From the NCBI GenBank assembly GCA_947380435.1, contig CANCRC010000002.1, positions 1-41,822 on the forward strand: a stretch of 41,822 nt of DNA, read 5' to 3'. The stretch comes from Chitinophagaceae bacterium. GTDB lineage: Bacteria; Bacteroidota; Bacteroidia; Chitinophagales; Chitinophagaceae. This document shows, one piece after another, positions 15,381 to 24,884 of the stretch (position 1 is the stretch's first letter; every line of letters starts with the position of its first letter). Under the pieces are notes generated by a model. That model was not told the DNA's origin and did no database searches. It saw only the letters and a list, made by a program, of their open reading frames with translations. A program made the position numbers and the translations under genes.

Positions 15381-17876
15381 ATGAAAATTTTTAAATTCCA
15401 AGTTGTCCTTATTGTTATTCTTTGTTTTGCATCCACTATGCAAGCTCAAGTAATTCCTAGCCCGGCTTCTTACCTAGGGTATACCGTAGGAACTCGATTT
15501 ACTAGACACCATAATATAGTATCCTATTTTAATACTATTGCAGAAGCTGTGCCTGATAGAGTTAAAATTATAAATTATGGTAAGACCAATGAAGGCCGTG
15601 ATTTATTAGTGGCAGCCATTGGACTTCCAGAAAATATTGCACAATTAGAAAAAATTAGAAAACACAATAATGGATTAGTAGACGGTTCGGTGGAAGACTT
15701 AAACCAGCCAGGCATTGTTTGGCTAAATTATAATGTACATGGTAATGAGCCTGCCTCTTCAGAAGCGGCCATGTTAACTTTATTTGCATTAGTAGATCCT
15801 GCCAATACAAAAACAAAAGAGTGGTTGAAAAATACCATTGTAATGATTGACCCTTGTATTAATCCAGATGGAAGAGATAGATATGTGAATTGGTATAATA
15901 ATGCGGTGGGTAATTCAATGAATGTAGACCCTCAAGCTAGAGAGCATATGGAGCCTTGGCCTGCAGGTAGAAGCAATCATTATAATTTTGATTTGAATCG
16001 CGATTGGGCTTGGCAAACACAAATTGAAAGCAAACAAAGAGTGGCTTTATACCAACAATGGTATCCTCAAGTGGTAGTCGATTTTCATGAGCAAAGTTAT
16101 AATCAACCTTATTTCTTTACACCTACTTCAGAGCCTATTCATGATGCTATCACTAGTTGGCAAAAAGAATTTCAAATAAAGATTGGTAAAAACAATGCTA
16201 AATATTTTGATCAAAATCATTGGTTGTTTTTTACCAAGGAAAGATTCGATATGCTATATCCTTCTTACGGCGATTCTTACCCAATGTACAACGGTGCAAT
16301 TGGTATGACTTATGAGCAAGGAGGTATTAGTGCGGGCTTGGGTGTAATAGACAATCAATTAGATACAGTTACTTTAGTAGCAAGAGCTACACATCATTAT
16401 ACCACAGGACTTTCAACTATTGAGATAAGTTCTCAAAATAGAGAAAATTTATTATCGGCTTTTAAAAAGTATTACGATAATAGTAGAGCAGGTAGCATTT
16501 CAACTTATAAGACTTTTGTAATGACAGCGCCCAATGCCAATGCCTTAGAGGCCTTAGCCGGCTTACTTCAAAAAAACAATATTCAATATGGTGTATTAGC
16601 TGCGGGCACTAGCTTTAAAGGCTTTGATTATGTTTCTAAAAAAGAAGCAGACTTTGTGAATGAAGGCTATACTTTAGCAGTCAATGCGGCCCAAGCGCAT
16701 GGTGTACTAGCACGTGTTTTATTAGAACCTATTACCCAAGTAAATGATTCTAATACTTATGATATCACTACTTGGTCTTTACCTTATGCTTATGGAGTGC
16801 ATGGTTATGCAAGCAAAGATAAATTAGCCATTACAGCTGGTTTTACTGCACCCAAGGTAGAAGTAGCCGCCACTGAGTATGGCTATGTAATACCTTATAA
16901 TTCTTTTAAATCGGCAAGAGTATTAGCGCAGCTTTTACAAAAAAATATTAAAGTAAGATATGCAGAGAAAGCCTTTGTAGTGAATGGTAAAAAAATGGAT
17001 GCGGGTTCTTTAATTGTTTTAAAAACAAGCAATTTAGATAATTGGGCTAGGGATACGAAACAAGTCTGTGATCAATTACAATTAGAAGCCATTTCTGTGA
17101 ATTCTGGTTGGGTAGAAGCGGGCGCTGATTTTGGATCACCTTCAGATAAAATAATTAACCATGCACCTAAAGTAGGTTTATTTACTGGAGAGAATGTATC
17201 GGCCCTTGCTGCAGGAGAAGTATGGAGTTATTTTGAGCAACAATTAAATTATCCAATTACACAATTGAATTATTCATTCATTAGTAGAATGGATATTAAT
17301 AAGTATGATGTTATTATTGCACCAGAAGGTACTTACAAGGATTTAAATAGCAAGCCCATCGCTGAAAAATTACAAGCCTTTGTAAGAAAAGGAGGTGTGC
17401 TCATTGCATTTGAAACAGCGGCTCAACAATTAGCGGCTAATGCCGACTGGGGATTTAAAATGAAAGAGCTAGCTAAAAATGATAAAGCAGATATTAATAA
17501 AACAAGCAAATACGGAGACAAAGTAGTAGATGCATTAGAAAGCTCTATACCAGGTGCTATCTATAAAGTGTATTTAGATGCAACACATCCCATTGGTTTT
17601 GGTACCAATGGCATTTTCTTCGATTTAAAACAAGACATGGTTTCCTTTGAACCCAATAATGATGCATGGAATGTAGGTGTCATTAAAAAAGATAGCTACA
17701 TGACAGGCTTTGCAGGTATTAAAGCGAAGAATGCTTTGCAAGAAGGTGTTGTGATTGGTACAAAAGAAATGGGCTCTGGTAAAATTGTATATATGGCCGA
17801 CGATCCTATTTTCAGAAATTTCTGGGAGGGTGGAAAATTAATTTTAGCTAATGCAGTTTTTTTTAATGGTAAATAA
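15381..17876 (+). CDS. Secreted M14-family zinc carboxypeptidase-like protein
   Basis: The 831-residue product has a signal peptide (about 1-22, ending MQAQ) and an M14 domain at about 35-345. Zinc ligands are visible as His120 and Glu123 in NVHGNEPASSE and His236 in VVDFHEQ; the catalytic Glu is probably Glu312 in MTYEQGG. NPDGRDR and FDLNRDW fit the substrate-binding part of the fold. The protein therefore probably hydrolyses C-terminal residues of peptides or cell-wall peptides outside the cytoplasm. Beyond the catalytic domain, residues about 597-690 resemble a class I amidotransferase-like (GATase1-like) fold without an obvious catalytic Cys. The next gene begins 10 bp later and seems to carry a similar C-terminal domain. 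Confidence 0.88.
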   Translation: MKIFKFQVVLIVILCFASTMQAQVIPSPASYLGYTVGTRFTRHHNIVSYFNTIAEAVPDRVKIINYGKTNEGRDLLVAAIGLPENIAQLEKIRKHNNGLVDGSVEDLNQPGIVWLNYNVHGNEPASSEAAMLTLFALVDPANTKTKEWLKNTIVMIDPCINPDGRDRYVNWYNNAVGNSMNVDPQAREHMEPWPAGRSNHYNFDLNRDWAWQTQIESKQRVALYQQWYPQVVVDFHEQSYNQPYFFTPTSEPIHDAITSWQKEFQIKIGKNNAKYFDQNHWLFFTKERFDMLYPSYGDSYPMYNGAIGMTYEQGGISAGLGVIDNQLDTVTLVARATHHYTTGLSTIEISSQNRENLLSAFKKYYDNSRAGSISTYKTFVMTAPNANALEALAGLLQKNNIQYGVLAAGTSFKGFDYVSKKEADFVNEGYTLAVNAAQAHGVLARVLLEPITQVNDSNTYDITTWSLPYAYGVHGYASKDKLAITAGFTAPKVEVAATEYGYVIPYNSFKSARVLAQLLQKNIKVRYAEKAFVVNGKKMDAGSLIVLKTSNLDNWARDTKQVCDQLQLEAISVNSGWVEAGADFGSPSDKIINHAPKVGLFTGENVSALAAGEVWSYFEQQLNYPITQLNYSFISRMDINKYDVIIAPEGTYKDLNSKPIAEKLQAFVRKGGVLIAFETAAQQLAANADWGFKMKELAKNDKADINKTSKYGDKVVDALESSIPGAIYKVYLDATHPIGFGTNGIFFDLKQDMVSFEPNNDAWNVGVIKKDSYMTGFAGIKAKNALQEGVVIGTKEMGSGKIVYMADDPIFRNFWEGGKLILANAVFFNGK

Positions 17877-17886
17877 TTTTTTAACC

Positions 17887-20232
17887 ATGCGTAAAATAGT
17901 TCTATTCATTGCTACTTGCTTCTTAAGGACAAGTTCATTAGTGGCGCAAAAGACAAGTGCCGATATTTATGCTCAAATAAAAAAAATGGGTGTAATGGGC
18001 AGTGTCTTATATATAGCGGCTCATCCCGATGATGAAAACAATAGCTTTCTTCCTTTTTTAACCAAGGATAGAATGTATAGAACTGCTTATTTAAGTTTAA
18101 CCCGAGGAGACGGAGGTCAAAACTTAATTGGCAAAGAGCAGGGAGTAGAATTAGGATTAATTAGAACACAGGAATTATTAGCCGCCCGTGCGCAAGATGG
18201 AGCGGAACAATATTTTTCAAGAGCCTATGAATTTGGCTTTAGTAAATCTTCAGAGGAGGCATTAACTATTTGGAATCATGAACAAGTTTTAAGTGATGCG
18301 GTTTGGGTAATAAGAAAATTTCAACCCGATATTATTATTACCCGTTTCCCTAGAGATGCAAGAGCAGGACATGGTCACCATTCAGCATCGGCCATTATTG
18401 CCAATGAGGCTTATATAGCTGCAGCCGATAGCACAAAATTTATAGAACAGTTTACATATGGTGTAAAGCCTTGGAAAGCAAAACGCATACTTTGGAATAC
18501 ATTTAATTTTGGAACTGTTAATACCACTAATAGCAGTCAATTAAATATTGAAGTAGGTGGCTATAATGCTACCATTGGAAAAAGTTATGGTGAAATTGGA
18601 GCTGAAGCTAGAACCATGCATAAAAGTCAAGGTGAAGGTAGACCAAGAAGAAGAGGATCTAGTTTTGAATTTTTTGAAACCACCGGTGGCGATATACCCA
18701 AGTCGGATATTATGGAAGGCGTTGCAACGAATTGGGAAAGATTGCAAGCGCCGGCCATTCAATCAGCTATTAATAATATTGTTCAGCATTATGAAATAGA
18801 GCATCCGGAAAATTCGGTTCCTGCTTTAGTCAATGTATATAAACAAATTGCAGCACTTCCTAATTCACTTTGGAGAAATTATAAGCTTTCTGAATTGCAG
18901 ACTATTATTAAAGACGCAGCGGGTATTTATATGGAAGCCAGTACACAGCAACAAGAAGTATTTCCTGGTAGCTCTTTGCAAGTGCAATTGTTTTTAAATC
19001 AAAGATCAAGTACTTCTTCTGTTTTAGAAAAACTCACAGTTCCTGGCAAAGATTCTATTTTTGGTAAAACACTTGTGAGTAATCAAAATATTAGCTGGGA
19101 CTATACATTCAAAGTATCCAATACCCAAGCTATATCACAACCTTATTGGTTAGCGCAAGCTAAAACCGAGGGTATGTTTGTGGTGAATGATCAAATGCTT
19201 ATTGGTAAAGCAGAAAACGATCCAGTATTTACAGCCAATTGTAATTTGCTTATTGAAGGGCAGCTTTTTAATTTCACTATTCCCATTCAATATAAATATG
19301 TCGACCCTACTAAGGGCGATGTATTTCAGCCCATTGTAGTAGTGCCCCTTCAAGAAATTAAATACGACAAAGAAGTAGTGGTCATTAATGCTGCTAAATC
19401 CGTTCAATTAGGCTATCAAGAAATTAATCATCTGGGAAGTTCAGTGCACCATGCAGTAGAAATAAAATCGGCTACTGACGCTTTACCTACCGCTAAAGAA
19501 CAATTGTATAAAAGAACTATTCAATACGATCATATTCCTACCATCACTTATTTTGCGCCAGCCAGTACTAAATTGGTAGCGCTAAATATAAAAACAAAAG
19601 GAACTAAACTGGGCTATATTGATGGAGCAGGAGATAAACTACCTGAAGCGCTTGTTGAATTAGGTTATCAGGTAACTGTATTAAAAGAGAGCGATATTGA
19701 ATTAAGTAAATTAAAAAGCTTTGACGCTATTGTGGTAGGTATTAGGGCCTATAATATGTTTGATTATTTAACGCTGAAAAATGAAATATTGAATGCCTAT
19801 ATCGAACAAGGGGGAAATTTAATAGTTCAATATTTAAAGAGTAATCAAGTGGGTATTAATAAAGTGAAAGTAGGGCCTTATGCTTTTACAGTAAATTCAA
19901 GTAAAAGAGTTACTCAAGAAAATGTACCTGTAGATTTTGTTTTGCCTTCACATTCGGTACTTAATTTTCCTAATAAAATAGAGAAGTCCGATTTTGATAA
20001 CTGGGTGCAAGAAAGAAGTACCTATATGGCTGAAAATGTAGACCCTCATTTTGAAGCACCGCTTTCAATGAATGATAAAGGAGAGACTCCTTCAACGGGT
20101 AGTTTATTAATTGCTCCTTATGGAAAAGGGAATATGGTGTATTTGAGTTTGGTTTTATTTAGACAACTTCCAGCAGGAAATCCGGGAGCTTATAAATTAT
20201 TAGCCAATCTTATCTCATTGCCCAAGCATTAA
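17887..20232 (+). CDS. Exported PIG-L/LmbE family deacetylase
   Basis: This is a 781-residue protein with a signal peptide (about 1-21, ending LVAQ); the ATG at 17887 is preferred over one at 17851, which would overlap the preceding gene and put a polar stretch in front of the signal. The PIG-L domain is at about 38-290, with the metal motif AAHPDDE (His46, Asp48, Asp49) and the second histidine motif GHGHHSAS (His162-His165). Family enzymes remove N-acetyl groups from GlcNAc-containing molecules using zinc. A long C-terminal part includes beta-rich segments and, at about 573-660, a GATase1-like stretch (LGYIDGAGD, FDAIVVG, YIEQGGNLIV). It is probably translated with the M14 gene 10 bp upstream. 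Substrate unknown. Confidence 0.88.
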   Translation: MRKIVLFIATCFLRTSSLVAQKTSADIYAQIKKMGVMGSVLYIAAHPDDENNSFLPFLTKDRMYRTAYLSLTRGDGGQNLIGKEQGVELGLIRTQELLAARAQDGAEQYFSRAYEFGFSKSSEEALTIWNHEQVLSDAVWVIRKFQPDIIITRFPRDARAGHGHHSASAIIANEAYIAAADSTKFIEQFTYGVKPWKAKRILWNTFNFGTVNTTNSSQLNIEVGGYNATIGKSYGEIGAEARTMHKSQGEGRPRRRGSSFEFFETTGGDIPKSDIMEGVATNWERLQAPAIQSAINNIVQHYEIEHPENSVPALVNVYKQIAALPNSLWRNYKLSELQTIIKDAAGIYMEASTQQQEVFPGSSLQVQLFLNQRSSTSSVLEKLTVPGKDSIFGKTLVSNQNISWDYTFKVSNTQAISQPYWLAQAKTEGMFVVNDQMLIGKAENDPVFTANCNLLIEGQLFNFTIPIQYKYVDPTKGDVFQPIVVVPLQEIKYDKEVVVINAAKSVQLGYQEINHLGSSVHHAVEIKSATDALPTAKEQLYKRTIQYDHIPTITYFAPASTKLVALNIKTKGTKLGYIDGAGDKLPEALVELGYQVTVLKESDIELSKLKSFDAIVVGIRAYNMFDYLTLKNEILNAYIEQGGNLIVQYLKSNQVGINKVKVGPYAFTVNSSKRVTQENVPVDFVLPSHSVLNFPNKIEKSDFDNWVQERSTYMAENVDPHFEAPLSMNDKGETPSTGSLLIAPYGKGNMVYLSLVLFRQLPAGNPGAYKLLANLISLPKH

Positions 20233-20250
20233 TTTAATTAATTCAAGCCT

Positions 20251-20391
20251 ATGAGACGCAATATGAGCATTTTTACTTTACTAATTATTGGCCTGGGGGT
20301 AGGCTATTTAATTAAGAATGTAAAAATTGGATTAATTATTGGTCTTGTTATTGGGCTGCTTATAAGTGGGATAGGTACTAGAAGTAAATAG
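20251..20391 (+). CDS. 46-residue glycine-rich membrane peptide
   Basis: A complete small reading frame starts 18 bp after the PIG-L stop. The product begins MRRNMSIFTLL and has two hydrophobic segments (about 7-20 and 25-42) rich in Gly and Ile, with positively charged ends and a Lys/Asn-containing turn, ending GTRSK. An alternative ATG lies four codons in. The amphipathic break and Gly-repeat pattern (GLVIGLLISG) look like a real double-spanning membrane miniprotein, though chance cannot be excluded. No family recognised. It may be the last gene of the M14/PIG-L transcript. Confidence 0.5.
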   Translation: MRRNMSIFTLLIIGLGVGYLIKNVKIGLIIGLVIGLLISGIGTRSK

Positions 20392-20422
20392 TTATCCTTG
20401 CTCCTATAAAATTTATAACTCT

Positions 20423-20438
20423 AGTGTAATTTTACACT
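20423..20438. terminator. Short dyad between convergent genes (weak terminator candidate)
   Basis: AGTGTAA-TT-TTACACT is a perfect inverted repeat that overlaps the stop codon of the minus-strand permease and lies 31 bp after the 46-aa peptide gene. There is no proper U-run on either side, so termination is uncertain. Confidence 0.3.
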
Positions 20439-21802
20439 TCTTTTCCTTGTTCATTATTTACATCAGTACTTAGCGCCCCAATCCATTTAAATTTCTTGGC
20501 AACAAAATAAGCAATCAGTCCAAGGCTTATTACAGTGAGCCCGCTTAGCATCATTTTAGTACCCGTTGAAAAGAAGATAGCTCCCCAAATAATTATGGCT
20601 AAAAATAATGGAATTGGATATAGGGGCATTTTCCATGGAAAAAAACCTTTGCCTTTTCTTTTAAATAATAATAGTAGTCCAATAGCCTGTCCAATAAATT
20701 GTATTAGAATACGCATGGCTAAAATGCCATCAATGACTTCTTTCAGTCTGAAAAGTAAACTAAATACAAAGGCAATGCCTCCTAGTACTAGTAAGGAGCG
20801 GTGCGGGAAATGTAGTTTGGGATGTAGTTCTTTAAAAAAAGGAAAGAAGGACCTGTCCTGTGCGGCAGCATAAGGAATTCTGCTATAGCCCAAAGTGGCA
20901 GAAAATAAAGAGGCGAAGGCTACCATTAATATGAGTACAGTCGCAAAAGCACCTGCAGTGGGGCCATACAGCGCTTGTATATAATCGCTCACAACAAATT
21001 TACTAGTAATAATAGTTTGAAAGGGTAGTACGCTAGCCACAGACACATTCATGGCTAAATATAAAATAGCAATACCTGTAATAGAAATAAACATACTTCT
21101 TGGAATATTCCTACTTGGGTTTTTTATTTCCCCTCCTAAATGACAAACATTATAATAGCCTAAATAACTGTATATAGTTTTTACACTGGCAAATCCCAGG
21201 GCTGCCACAAAACCATGCTGCAGGGTAAAGCCATCGTTAATATGTTGAATGGGCGCTAAAAAATTACCGTGGGCCACACCTCCAAAAATAATCCAGCCCA
21301 TGGTACCCAATACACCTACCCATAAAAACACAGAAATTTTTCCAATAGATTCAATTTTTCGGTACAATAATAATATAACCAGTATAACCACTAGTCCACT
21401 CACTGCTTTTTCTTGTATAAAGCTTAAATGAAAAAAGTAATTGGCATACTGAGAAAAACCAATGGCTGCGGAAGCAATCACTAGGGGTGCTTGAATCATA
21501 GTTTGCCATACAAATAAAAAGCTCATCAGTGATCCAGCTTTTTCTCCATAGCCTTCCTTTAAAAAATGAAAACTTCCACCTGCTCTAGGTAAAGCTGCAC
21601 CTAATTGACTCCATACCATCGCATCTAAATAAGAAAGTAGGGCACCTGCAATCCATGCATATAAAAAATAAGGGCCTCCCATAATTTGGGCTACCACACT
21701 TAAGACCACAAAGGGACCAATGCCCACCATATCAATCATGTTGATGGCTGTTGCATGTAAAAGACTTAATTTGCGCTCTAAAGCTGGCTTACTGTTACTC
21801 AT
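20432..21802 (-). CDS. APC-superfamily amino acid permease
   Basis: This is a 456-residue integral membrane protein with about 12 hydrophobic helices. The N-terminal segment has IDMVGIGPFVVLS, matching the unwound first helix of APC transporters, followed by AWIAGALLSYLDAMVWSQLGAALPRAGGS, whose ALPRAGGS motif is typical of the family. Later, SRIPYAAAQDRSFF is also family-typical. It should import an amino acid or related amine by proton or sodium coupling, or exchange it; the substrate is not readable. It diverges from the GH13 gene with only 44 bp between start codons; that gap contains the palindrome TTGGCCAA (21806-21813). Length is normal. Confidence 0.9.
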   Translation of the reverse strand: MSNSKPALERKLSLLHATAINMIDMVGIGPFVVLSVVAQIMGGPYFLYAWIAGALLSYLDAMVWSQLGAALPRAGGSFHFLKEGYGEKAGSLMSFLFVWQTMIQAPLVIASAAIGFSQYANYFFHLSFIQEKAVSGLVVILVILLLYRKIESIGKISVFLWVGVLGTMGWIIFGGVAHGNFLAPIQHINDGFTLQHGFVAALGFASVKTIYSYLGYYNVCHLGGEIKNPSRNIPRSMFISITGIAILYLAMNVSVASVLPFQTIITSKFVVSDYIQALYGPTAGAFATVLILMVAFASLFSATLGYSRIPYAAAQDRSFFPFFKELHPKLHFPHRSLLVLGGIAFVFSLLFRLKEVIDGILAMRILIQFIGQAIGLLLLFKRKGKGFFPWKMPLYPIPLFLAIIIWGAIFFSTGTKMMLSGLTVISLGLIAYFVAKKFKWIGALSTDVNNEQGKEV

Positions 21803-21846
21803 GTGTTGGCCAAGTTAATAAAAAATGGTTTAAAAATTGAAATTAA

Positions 21847-23133
21847 ATGGATGCAAGTTTTAAAACAGTAGATTGGATTAAGGATAAAACTATTTATGAA
21901 GTTAATCTTAGACAGTATACGGAAGCCGGAACTTTTAAAGCATTCGAATCGCATATTCCAAGGTTAAAAGAAATGGGGGTTGAAGTTTTATGGTTCATGC
22001 CTGTAACACCCATTAGTGAAAAAGGGCGCAAGGGTAGTTTAGGCAGCTATTATGCATGTAGTAGTTATACAAAATTGAATGCTGAGTTTGGAACGGAACA
22101 AGATTTTCTTTCCCTAATTCAATTAGCCCATAAACATGAAATGAAAGTAATCATTGATTGGGTGGCCAATCATACAGGAAGGCAGCATGAATGGATGGAT
22201 GAACATCCGAATTGGTTTAGTCAAGATGCAGACGGAAATTTTAAAGAAAGAAATGGTTGGGAGGATGTAGTGGATTTAAATTTTGAAAACCAAGACATGC
22301 GCGCTGCATTAATTGGCGCCATGCAGTATTGGGTGCGTACTTTTAATATAGATGGTTTTAGAGCTGATATGGCAGATTTAGTGCCACTTGATTTTTGGAT
22401 GGCTGCAAGAAAAGCCTGCGAAACTATTAAGCCTTTATTTTGGTTAGCAGAATGCGAGGATATTGCGTATCATTCGGTATTTGATGCAAGTTATGCATGG
22501 TCATGGATGCATGCAATAACTAAACTAGTAAATGAGCAGTCGGGGGTGAATGAAATATATAATATACTTCATGACTATGCACAGTATCCTCTGGGGGCCT
22601 ATAAATTATTTTTCACTTCTAATCATGACGAGAATACTTGGAATGGAACAGAGTATGAAAAATATGGAATAGCTGCAAAGGCCTGGGCCGTATTTACATT
22701 TATGTGGAAGGGTATTCCCTTAATCTATAGTGGACAGGAATTACCCAACCATAAAAGATTAGCCTTCTTTGATAAAGATAAAATTGAATGGACGAATCAA
22801 CCGCTTTTAGGGGCTTTCTATAAAACACTTATTGAGTTAAGAAAAAACTACGCATGTATTATAGAAGGGGATAGTTTTAATTTACCCACCTCGAATAACC
22901 AAGTAATGGCTTTTTTAAGGTATGATCATCAGCCTGAAAAAAATGCTGAAAAACAAATCATACTAGTCGTGCTTAATTTTTCCCATCAGGTGCAAAAAGT
23001 AGAATTAGAGCATGACTATTTAAAAGGGCAGTTTTTAAATGCCTTCTCAGGGCTGAGCTACTCCTTTAATAAAAAGGAAAGCTTCGAATTAATGCCAGGG
23101 GACTATTTAGTGTATGTAAAAAGGGAGTCCTAG
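21847..23133 (+). CDS. Cytoplasmic GH13 alpha-amylase-family enzyme
   Basis: The 428-residue product is a GH13 glycoside hydrolase lacking a signal peptide, so it should act in the cytoplasm on imported or stored alpha-glucans or maltooligosaccharides. The four conserved GH13 regions are present: DWVANHTG (residues 104-111), GFRADMADL with nucleophile Asp174, LAECED with acid/base Glu202, and FTSNHDENTW with Asp261. The catalytic barrel covers about 10-350, then a short beta-sandwich domain. No sus-type genes are next to it; the only neighbour is a divergent amino acid permease, so the pairing looks incidental or shares a regulator. Amylase, cyclomaltodextrinase or transglycosylase activity cannot be separated by eye. 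Confidence 0.9.
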   Translation: MDASFKTVDWIKDKTIYEVNLRQYTEAGTFKAFESHIPRLKEMGVEVLWFMPVTPISEKGRKGSLGSYYACSSYTKLNAEFGTEQDFLSLIQLAHKHEMKVIIDWVANHTGRQHEWMDEHPNWFSQDADGNFKERNGWEDVVDLNFENQDMRAALIGAMQYWVRTFNIDGFRADMADLVPLDFWMAARKACETIKPLFWLAECEDIAYHSVFDASYAWSWMHAITKLVNEQSGVNEIYNILHDYAQYPLGAYKLFFTSNHDENTWNGTEYEKYGIAAKAWAVFTFMWKGIPLIYSGQELPNHKRLAFFDKDKIEWTNQPLLGAFYKTLIELRKNYACIIEGDSFNLPTSNNQVMAFLRYDHQPEKNAEKQIILVVLNFSHQVQKVELEHDYLKGQFLNAFSGLSYSFNKKESFELMPGDYLVYVKRES

Positions 23134-23180
23134 TATTTAATGCTGGTATTCAATCTTATTATTCAAACTAGTAGCTTTAA

Positions 23181-24860
23181 CTAGCTTCTCTTAGCCTGTT
23201 GAAAGGCCACAAACTCCATCATTTCTTGTAAAGAAAAACTACTTAGGTTTTGTGCAGCGGTCAGTCCAGCTTTTTGTGCCACCAATACTCCATATTTACA
23301 ATCGGCGAATCCTTCCACGGCATGGGCGTCTGGATTTATAGATATAAGTACTTCTTTTTGGACAGCTTCTGCTATATAACGCCAATCCATATCTAAACGG
23401 CGTGGGTGGGCATTTAATTCTATCACTACATTATTATCGGCGCAGGCTTCTATAATGGCTGTATGATTTACGGGGTATCCTTTTCTACTTAAAAGTAATC
23501 GGCCTGTAGGATGACCCAATATACTTGTATAGGGGTTATTTATAGCGTTGAGTAAACGCATCATGGCTTTTTCTTCCGTCATTTTTAAATTAGAATGGAT
23601 AGAAGCAATGACAATATCAAAGCTTTCCAAAACTTCATCAGGGTAATCCAAGCTACCATCATTTAATATATCCGACTCAATACTTTTAAATATAACAAAG
23701 GGGGCCAGCTTTTTATTCAGGGCATCAATTTCTTTATGTTGATTCAAAATACGATCGGCTTGCAAGCCATTGGCATAGAAGGCCGATTTAGAGTGGTCGC
23801 TTATTACTAAATATTCATAGCCTGCCTCTTTAGCAGCCTTGGCCATTTGTTCAATAGTATGAATGCCATCGCTCCATGTACTATGTGAATGAATAATACC
23901 CCTAATATCTTCTACCTGAATACTGCGGGCTAGACTTTTTTTATTGGATAGAAGGCTGGATAAAATAGCAGGATCTTCTCTTTGGGCAGGTGGAATAAAA
24001 CAAATACCTAATTGCTCAAAAATGGAGGCTTCAGAAATAAATTTAAAATTTTTCTGAAAAAGGGGGTTTTCGACCCATTTTTTAAGAAAATCGGGGGAAG
24101 ATGCCAGGGAAAAATTGGTCCAATGGAAATGATCGGGGCTAGTAATATGCCACCTAATTTCAAAATTATCTACTCCTTTACTACTTAAAAATTCATCTGA
24201 TTTTGTAATCGTAAATTCTTTTTCTGTTAACCAATCTATTAATTTATTTTCTGAAAGGGTAGTGACGATGTCTAAAAAATCGATGGTCTCCATTTGTCTT
24301 TTAAAGTGACCAGAAATAATATGTTCATCCTTTGGAAATTTCTCATTCAATATAGTTTGCAAATTATGTGCAAGTGTTTCAACTTGTTCATATAAAAAAC
24401 TTCCTTGATGTTGTAAATAATATTCTAAAGACTCTTGAATATTTTGTTGCGTCTTCGCACCAAATCCTTTGTAGTTTATTAATCTGTTTTCTTGACATGC
24501 ATACAATAGTTCTCCTACTGTTTCAATTTCTAATTCTTTCCAAATGGTAATAATTTTTTTAGGACCTAGGCCTTTAATTTTTAGCATTTCTAAAATGCCT
24601 ATTGGTGTTTTTTCAATATAGGTTTCTAGTATTGTAAGTCGCTTATTTTCAATGAGTTGCAATATCTTTTGTCCAATGGCTTCACCTATACCTCTAATAG
24701 CAAATAATTCATGCGCTGACATTTCACTTACTGGTTCTGCTAACTTATCTAATGTGTAGGCAGCATTTGTATAAGACTTTATTTTAAATGCATTTTCGCC
24801 ATGGATGTCCATTAGTTTTCCAAGTAAAGTAAATTGTTCGGCGATCTCGTAATTATGCAT
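23181..24860 (-). CDS. polX: PolX-family protein with intact PHP nuclease and degenerate polymerase site
   Basis: At 559 residues this has the standard bacterial PolX layout: an N-terminal helix-hairpin-helix region (about 1-150, with RGIGEAIGQKI, IKGLGPKKI and YKGFGAKTQ), a family X polymerase-like core (about 155-300) and a C-terminal PHP phosphoesterase domain (about 320-545). PHP metal ligands look intact: IHSHSTWSDG (His324, His326), ISDHS (Asp355, His356), Glu395, SIHSN (His422), GHPTGR, NAHPRRLD and PDAHA. In the polymerase core the expected GS...DxD and third Asp appear as SGH (183-185), Phe195/Asp197 and Glu234, so nucleotide addition is probably lost. It would act in DNA repair as a DNA-binding 3'-5' exonuclease or AP-processing enzyme. 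It lies downstream of rplU-rpmA but behind a terminator. Confidence 0.88.
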   Translation of the reverse strand: MHNYEIAEQFTLLGKLMDIHGENAFKIKSYTNAAYTLDKLAEPVSEMSAHELFAIRGIGEAIGQKILQLIENKRLTILETYIEKTPIGILEMLKIKGLGPKKIITIWKELEIETVGELLYACQENRLINYKGFGAKTQQNIQESLEYYLQHQGSFLYEQVETLAHNLQTILNEKFPKDEHIISGHFKRQMETIDFLDIVTTLSENKLIDWLTEKEFTITKSDEFLSSKGVDNFEIRWHITSPDHFHWTNFSLASSPDFLKKWVENPLFQKNFKFISEASIFEQLGICFIPPAQREDPAILSSLLSNKKSLARSIQVEDIRGIIHSHSTWSDGIHTIEQMAKAAKEAGYEYLVISDHSKSAFYANGLQADRILNQHKEIDALNKKLAPFVIFKSIESDILNDGSLDYPDEVLESFDIVIASIHSNLKMTEEKAMMRLLNAINNPYTSILGHPTGRLLLSRKGYPVNHTAIIEACADNNVVIELNAHPRRLDMDWRYIAEAVQKEVLISINPDAHAVEGFADCKYGVLVAQKAGLTAAQNLSSFSLQEMMEFVAFQQAKRS

Positions 24861-24884
24861 GCGTGAATGTATAAAAAATAGTTC

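Noticed and set aside
18557-18799. 80-aa basic plus-strand frame inside the PIG-L gene
   Set aside because: It is an out-of-frame shadow of a well-supported domain; the Lys-rich composition follows from the codon frame shift.
20432-23133. Divergent APC permease and GH13 as a polysaccharide utilisation locus
   Set aside because: No SusC/SusD, no sensor regulator and no secreted glycosidase; the permease is of an amino acid family.
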